Both the position numbers and the translations under genes were made by a program. A DNA stretch of 64,000 bases from PALSA-505 sp963702235 (GTDB lineage Bacteria > Actinomycetota > Actinomycetes > Streptosporangiales > Streptosporangiaceae). The notes beneath the pieces are model-generated. The model saw nothing but the letters and a program-made list of their open reading frames with translations. It made no database searches and was not told the origin of the DNA. The DNA is taken from the NCBI GenBank assembly GCA_963702235.1, contig CAVPBZ010000029.1:1-64000 (forward strand), written 5' to 3'. Of the stretch, positions 59,515 through 64,000 are shown in pieces; position 1 is the stretch's first letter, and each line of letters begins with the position of its first letter.

Positions 59515-61403
59515 TGCTCTGCTCCGAGTGCGGACCTGGCCCCGGTGCTCGCCATCGGCAGCCGCACCCTGACCGTCAGGCCGCCGCCCGGCGTGTTGGC
59601 GGCGGCGATCGTCCCGCCCATGGCCTCGGCGAACCCCTTGGCCACCGCGAGGCCCAGCCCCACGCCGCCCTGATGGACGTCCAGCCGCTGGAACGGCTCG
59701 AAGATGCGCGCCTTGGCCTCGTCCGGCACGCCCGGCCCGTGGTCGATCACCTCGAGCAGCACCGTGTCCTGCTGCTGGCGGGCCCGCAGCACCGGCGGCT
59801 GCGACGGCGGCGAATGCCGCAGCGCGTTGGAGAACAGGTTCGCCAGCACGCGCTCGAGCAGGCCAGGATCGGCCCGCACCAGCGGCAGCCCGTCCGGCAC
59901 CGCCATCTCCAGCTTCGCCGAGGCGTCCAGCCCGCGCAGCGCGACGGGCGCCACCTCGTCGATCGCGGTCGGCCGCAGGAACGGCTCCAGCGAGCCGGTG
60001 TGCAGCCGGCTCAGGTCCAGCAGGTTGCCGATGAGCGCGTCCAGCCGGTCCGCGTTGTCGTCGATCGTGGCCAGCAGGGCGGCCTGGTCCGCCTCGCTCC
60101 ACTGCACGTCGGTCTGCAGCAGGCTGCTGGCGCTGGCCTTGATCGAGGCGAGCGGCGTGCGCAGGTCGTGGCTGACCGCGGCCAGCAGCGCGGTGCGCAT
60201 CCGGTTGCCCTCGGCGAGCGCCTCGGCCTGCGCGGCCTGGGTCCGCAGCCGCTCCCGGTCGAGCGCCGCGGCGGCCTGGGCGGCGAACCCGACCAGCAGC
60301 CCGGGGGGCGCCGTCGGCGCATGCTCGGCGACGATCAGGGCCAGGTCCTGCCGGATCTCGATGCGGACCGCGCCGTCCATGGCGTCCACGATCCCGCAGG
60401 ACGCGACCGGGACCCACCGGCCGGACACCCGCTCCTGCAGCTCGGCCCGGCCGCCGAGGGTGCTGGTGAGGTGATCGAGAATCGCCGTCGGGGTGTCGGC
60501 ACCGCCCAGCACCGTCTGGGCCAGGGCGAGCAGCGACGCGGCCTCGTCCCGGCTGTGCGCGGCCTGCAGGGCCCGCCGCGCGGCCAGGTGAACGACGCTG
60601 CTGACGGCGACCGCGACGGTGACGAACAGGACCAGGGCCAGCAGGTTCCGCGGCTGCTCGATGGTGAAGTTGTGCAGCGGCGGGGTGAAGTACCAGTTGA
60701 GCAGCAGGCTGGACGCGACCGCGGTCAGCACGGCCGGCCAGAATCCGCCAACCACTGCGGTCGTCACCACGGCGACCAGGTAGATGAGCAGGTCGTCGGC
60801 CAGGTCCAGGTGCGGCCGGGCGGCCACCAGCGCCAGGGTCAGCAGCGGGATCACGGCCAGCGCCAGGACCACCCCGGACAGGCGCCGGCGTACGTCGATG
60901 GCTCCGGCCAGCCCGGCCTGCCGCGCGGGCTCCGGGTAAGAGGGAATGAGCCGTCCGGCCTCCGGCCGTTCGGTCATGCCATGGCCGGCGGCGGCGGCAG
61001 TGCCCTTTCGCCGTGCATCGGTGGAGGCGCCCATGCCTACCAGTGTGAACCGTCCGGCGCACCAGCGGTACAGCACGCCCAGCCCGGCCCCGGCCAGCGC
61101 GCTCGCGACGACCGCGATCGCGGCGTGCCAGGCCACCGGCCCGGTCGGCCGCAGCTGCGCGTACGGCGGGCGGGAGAAGCCGATGGCGGTCAGCCAGCCG
61201 ATCAGGGCGAGCGGCGCTGACGCGAGCGGCTCGGCCACGAAAGAGGTGATGCCGGCCACCACGGCGCAGGCGATCAGGACGCCGGCGGCGGGGAGCCTGC
61301 CGCCGAGTGCGGCCGCGACCGTGCCCACGGCGAGCAGCACGGCGAAGCCCAGCGGCAGCGCGAAGGGTGCCGCGAGTCCGCGTCGGTTCTGGCCGGGTGT
61401 CAT
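59511..61403 (-). CDS. kdpD: KdpD-like sensor histidine kinase lacking the N-terminal KdpD/Usp sensor
   Basis: 630 residues. Hydrophobic segments in about 1-125, then about 180-290 (four-helix DUF4118 region LSGVVLALAVIPLLTLALVA, LIYLVAVVTTAVVGGFWPAV, LLALVLFVTVAVAVSSVV). Cytosolic GAF-like stretch, HisKA NRMRTALLAAVSHDLRTPLA (His about 408), N-box LFSNALRHSPPSQP, G1 VIDHGPGVPD, G2 GVGLGLAVAKGFAEAMGG. In classical KdpD a roughly 370-residue cytosolic KdpD plus Usp sensor precedes the membrane part; here it is replaced by extra membrane segments. Signal input must differ. Overlaps kdpE. Confidence 0.88.
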   Translation of the reverse strand: MTPGQNRRGLAAPFALPLGFAVLLAVGTVAAALGGRLPAAGVLIACAVVAGITSFVAEPLASAPLALIGWLTAIGFSRPPYAQLRPTGPVAWHAAIAVVASALAGAGLGVLYRWCAGRFTLVGMGASTDARRKGTAAAAGHGMTERPEAGRLIPSYPEPARQAGLAGAIDVRRRLSGVVLALAVIPLLTLALVAARPHLDLADDLLIYLVAVVTTAVVGGFWPAVLTAVASSLLLNWYFTPPLHNFTIEQPRNLLALVLFVTVAVAVSSVVHLAARRALQAAHSRDEAASLLALAQTVLGGADTPTAILDHLTSTLGGRAELQERVSGRWVPVASCGIVDAMDGAVRIEIRQDLALIVAEHAPTAPPGLLVGFAAQAAAALDRERLRTQAAQAEALAEGNRMRTALLAAVSHDLRTPLASIKASASSLLQTDVQWSEADQAALLATIDDNADRLDALIGNLLDLSRLHTGSLEPFLRPTAIDEVAPVALRGLDASAKLEMAVPDGLPLVRADPGLLERVLANLFSNALRHSPPSQPPVLRARQQQDTVLLEVIDHGPGVPDEAKARIFEPFQRLDVHQGGVGLGLAVAKGFAEAMGGTIAAANTPGGGLTVRVRLPMASTGARSALGAEQ

Positions 61404-61637
61404 CTCGCTGCCAGTCCATCCCCGATCCGGGTGAAATTGGATGATCTTGATACATCCTTAACGCCCAGGTAGTGACTCTTGACGCCGTGCTGACGGCCAC
61501 CGCACTTCGCGCCCCCTAGCGTCAGATGAGGGGCGGGCAGTCGGCCGGCCACGAAGGCCGCCCGGATAAAACCCGGCAACCGGGTACGACGTGCCGGACG
61601 CGAGGATGAGCCCGCAGCGTAGGGAGGCAGACAACCC
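61404..61637. promoter_or_regulatory. Divergent region kdpD / KimA-like permease with GC-rich leader hairpins
   Basis: 234 bases. Minus side holds TGTATCAAGAT near 61445 as a kdpD promoter candidate. Plus side has TTGACG (about 61478) and a TAGCGT at about 61517, then a structured leader: GGCC-GGCCA-CGAA-GGCC and ACCCGG-CAA-CCGGGT hairpins at about 61541-61595, followed by the ribosome site AGGGAGG. A riboswitch is possible; the best-known class for such permeases (ydaO, c-di-AMP) could not be matched to its core motifs. Confidence 0.5.
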
Positions 61638-64000
61638 GTGGCCGTAACCAAGGCGGCTAGCCTGCTCGGCGGCAGCCGGGTGGCGCACGTGCCCGAGGGC
61701 CTCGGCTACAAACTCAAGCGGCGCCTGCTCGGCCGGCCGCTGGTCAACGAGCAGCTCAGCGAGGAACGGCTGTCCAAGCCGCTCGCGCTCGGCGTGCTGT
61801 CGCCGGACGGGATCTCGTCCTCCGCCTACGGGTCGGAAGAGATCCTCATCGAATTGCTGCGCGGCGGCCTCGGGATCGCGGCGTTCACGCTGCTGCTGCC
61901 GCTGACCGGGGTCGTGCTGTTCGTGCTGGCGCTGGTCGTGCTGTCCTACCGCGAGGTCGTCACCGTCTACACCAGGACGGGCGGCTCCTACGTGGTGGCC
62001 AGGGAGAACTTCGGTCCCAGGGTGGCCCAGATCGCCGCGGTCGCGCTGCTGATCGACTACACGGTCACGGTGGCGGTCCAGACAGCGGCGGGCGCGGCCG
62101 CCATCGTGTCCGCCTTTCCCGGCCTGTACAACCTGCCGGTCATCGGCCACAAAATCCTGCTGATCATCTCGGTAGCCGCGATCCTGATCATGTGCTACGG
62201 GAACCTGCGCGGGATCCGGGAGGCCGGACGGGTGTTCGCGCTGCCCACGTACCTGTTTTCCGGCTCGGTGATCCTGATGATCGTCATCGGGCTGGTACGC
62301 GAGGCACTGGGCAAGCTGCCGGCGGTCAACCCGGCCACGCTGCACGGCACGTTCTACACGAACCAGCACACCGCGCTGGCCTTCAATCTCGTCCTGGTAT
62401 ACGTCCTGCTGAAGGCGTTTGCCAACGGCGGATCCTCGCTCACCGGGATCGAGGCCGTGTCGAACGCGGTGAGCGCGTTCCAGCCGCCGGAGGGGGTGAA
62501 CGCACGGCGGGTGCTCGTCATCCAGGGGGTCATCCTGGCCGTCCTCATCGCGGGCATCTCCTGGCTGGCGCACGTCACGCACGCCACGCCCTACACCGGC
62601 GGCACGCCGACCGTCATCTCGCAGGTGGCGAACCTGGCCTTCGGCGGCGGGTTCGGCCGGGTGCTGTTCTACTTCGTCCAGGGAGCGACCGCTCTCATCC
62701 TGTTCACCGGCGGAAACACCAGCTTCAACGGCTTCCCGTTCCTGGCCAGCTTCGTCGCGGAGGACGCGTTCCTGCCCCGCTGGCTGACCAAGCGCGGCCA
62801 CCGGCTGGTGTTCTCCAATGGCATCATCGTGCTGACTGTCGTGTCGCTCGCCTTGATCATCACGGTCGGGGCGTCCGTCAACGGCCTGGTCCCGTTCTAC
62901 GCGATCGGGGTGTTCACCGGGTTCTCGCTGGCGGGCTTCGGCATGGCGAGGTACCACACCCGGCACAAGGAACCCGGCTGGCGGCGCCGTCGCGTCATCA
63001 ACTTCTCCGCCGGCCTGCTCAGCGCGCTGGTGGTGCTGATCTTCGCGGTTACCAAGTTCACCGAGGGGGCCTGGCTGGTCGTCATCATCGGGCCGGTCCT
63101 GGTGTTCGTGCTGATCCGGCTGAACCGGGAGTACCGGCTGGAGAGCGGGGTGCTGGAGACGATCAGCGGCCGCCAGCCGCCGCCGCCGCCGCACTACGCG
63201 CGGCGCACGGTTCTCGTGTTCGTGGACAGCTTCGACCTGGCCACGCTGGCGGCGCTGCGGTACGCGCGCAGCCTGCGGCCGACCACGCTGCGGGCGGTGC
63301 ACTTCGTCATCGACAGCGCCCGGGCCGACAAGCTGCGCCGGGAGTGGACCCGGGCCGACCGCGGCGTGCCCCTGGATCTCGTGGACGCCCCGGACCGGCG
63401 GCTGGCCAGGGCGGCCGCCGACCTGGTCTGCGAGGAGACCGCGGACCCGGGCACGCACGTCACCGTGATCCTGCCCAGGCGCAGCTACTCGCCGCTGCTC
63501 GGCCGGCTGCTGCACGACCGGACCGCTGACAAGATCGCCCGCGTGATCAGCCGGATCCCGCGCTCGGCGGCAACGATCATCCCCTACGACGTGCAGAGCC
63601 GGCTGGAGATGGAGCACGAGCGAGAGTCCCAGCAGGCAGCCGGGCGGGGGAACGGGGCCGAGCCGTCCGGCACGGCCGCCGGCGCTGCGGCACCCGGCGG
63701 CACGGTCTCTGGCGGCACGGTCTCTGGCGGCACGGTGTCTGGCGGTGGCGCCACGGCGGGTGGTGATCGTAGCGGAGCGGCCGGTGCTACAGCGGCCGGT
63801 GGCACGGAGGCGGGCGGTGGTGCGGGGCCGAGCGGTGCTACGGCGCCCGGAGGAACAGGGGCGGCTGGTGGTGCGGGCGCACCCGGCGCGCAGGCGGCCG
63901 GTGACCAGGCGCCGGCTGGCGTGCCGCCCGCAGGACCGGTCCCGCGCGGCTGGCGGCCGGGCTTCCGGCGCGGCAGGCCGCCGGCCGGCGCCGACGGGCG
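61638..64000 (+). CDS. APC-superfamily potassium permease, KimA/YdaO-like (3' end off window)
   Basis: GTG 61638 after AGGGAGGCAG; 787 codons to the window end and open. First residues LSEERLSKPLALGVLSPDGISSSAYGSEEILIEL match the KimA/KUP-like start. About 12 transmembrane helices (for example LLLPLTGVVLFVLALVVLSY; IAAVALLIDYTVTVAVQTAA; LVLVYVLLKAFANGGSSLTG; VVSLALIITVGASVNGLVPF) and a cytosolic domain RTVLVFVDSFDLATLAALRY (Usp-like) follow, then a Gly/Ala/Thr-rich linker from about 665. KimA homologues are high-affinity K+ importers. Divergent from kdpDE, so a potassium locus is likely. Confidence 0.85.
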   Translation, partial: MAVTKAASLLGGSRVAHVPEGLGYKLKRRLLGRPLVNEQLSEERLSKPLALGVLSPDGISSSAYGSEEILIELLRGGLGIAAFTLLLPLTGVVLFVLALVVLSYREVVTVYTRTGGSYVVARENFGPRVAQIAAVALLIDYTVTVAVQTAAGAAAIVSAFPGLYNLPVIGHKILLIISVAAILIMCYGNLRGIREAGRVFALPTYLFSGSVILMIVIGLVREALGKLPAVNPATLHGTFYTNQHTALAFNLVLVYVLLKAFANGGSSLTGIEAVSNAVSAFQPPEGVNARRVLVIQGVILAVLIAGISWLAHVTHATPYTGGTPTVISQVANLAFGGGFGRVLFYFVQGATALILFTGGNTSFNGFPFLASFVAEDAFLPRWLTKRGHRLVFSNGIIVLTVVSLALIITVGASVNGLVPFYAIGVFTGFSLAGFGMARYHTRHKEPGWRRRRVINFSAGLLSALVVLIFAVTKFTEGAWLVVIIGPVLVFVLIRLNREYRLESGVLETISGRQPPPPPHYARRTVLVFVDSFDLATLAALRYARSLRPTTLRAVHFVIDSARADKLRREWTRADRGVPLDLVDAPDRRLARAAADLVCEETADPGTHVTVILPRRSYSPLLGRLLHDRTADKIARVISRIPRSAATIIPYDVQSRLEMEHERESQQAAGRGNGAEPSGTAAGAAAPGGTVSGGTVSGGTVSGGGATAGGDRSGAAGATAAGGTEAGGGAGPSGATAPGGTGAAGGAGAPGAQAAGDQAPAGVPPAGPVPRGWRPGFRRGRPPAGADG

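Noticed and set aside
61510..61637. ydaO (c-di-AMP) riboswitch
   Set aside because: Core motifs such as GGGGTGAATC and the GCTAACCTC tail were not found; kept only as an unclassified structured leader.

Overview
The window is very GC-rich chromosomal DNA of a filamentous-type actinobacterium, most likely Streptosporangiales/Streptomycetes-like. The strongest indication is the block helicase - bldG - apgA-like - hppA (about 38.6-44.7 kb), which matches the order I remember from Streptomyces coelicolor. GTG starts, 4-base GTGA/ATGA overlaps, many two-component and sigma/anti-sigma genes, and RepSA-type and tRNA-integrating element relics agree with this. The species cannot be named from sequence alone.

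Region 1 (1 to about 24 kb) is an accessory, decaying zone. It starts with a multiply frameshifted RepSA-type replication initiator. It also holds a detached 3' half of tRNA-Thr(CGT) at 10.16-10.21 kb and a fragment of a tyrosine integrase at 23.2 kb, all consistent with relics of integrative elements. Three insertion sequences can be bounded or partly bounded: an IS4-type copy with matching terminal repeats (3993-5503), an IS110-type copy with a structured upstream segment that could be a bridge RNA, and an IS21 copy with a 5-bp target duplication (18656-21273). The IS21 sits inside a larger three-gene transposon (16233-22105) encoding a TnsB/Mu-like DDE transposase, a TnsC/TniB-like ATPase and a zinc-ribbon/HTH protein of the DUF6431 type. 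That transposon in turn splits a DUF2268-type secreted zinc metalloprotease gene: removing the element and one TGCCC copy restores a 276-residue reading frame. A second, broken DUF6431-type gene lies at 10.9-11.6 kb. Between these are small regulatory and membrane genes (XRE-TPR plus monooxygenase, PadR plus HAAS protein, a broken ECF sigma gene with its partner).

Region 2 (24-32 kb) holds lineage-specific genes: lipoprotein, PH-like membrane protein, NTF2-like protein, a secreted RCC1/propeller protein with a frameshift, a ComF-like phosphoribosyltransferase, and a single-chain protein joining a sigma-like module, a zinc-finger anti-sigma-like motif, a membrane segment and an extracellular domain.

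Region 3 (32-48 kb) is conserved core: nth, a CoA-type NUDIX hydrolase, a MarP-like periplasmic protease, an operon of holin-like protein / epoxide-hydrolase-like protein / DUF309, two HAD phosphatases, an MrfA-type helicase, bldG and an ApgA-like partner, a K+-independent proton-pumping pyrophosphatase, a SixA-like phosphatase, and an SDR-queA-serB operon.

Region 4 (48.6-64 kb) carries a NarL-type two-component pair, an orphan ABC ATPase, an SPFH protein, a membrane Rieske protein, an EphD-type hydrolase-SDR fusion opposite a MarR regulator, a frameshifted diiron ferritin-like protein, and a potassium locus: a KdpE regulator and a KdpD-like kinase without the cytosolic KdpD/Usp sensor, divergent from a KimA-like potassium permease that runs off the window.

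Several otherwise good genes are broken by one base (14.15, 28.46, 58.62 kb and the IS4 transposase). This is either real decay or assembly/homopolymer error, and read-level evidence is needed to tell.
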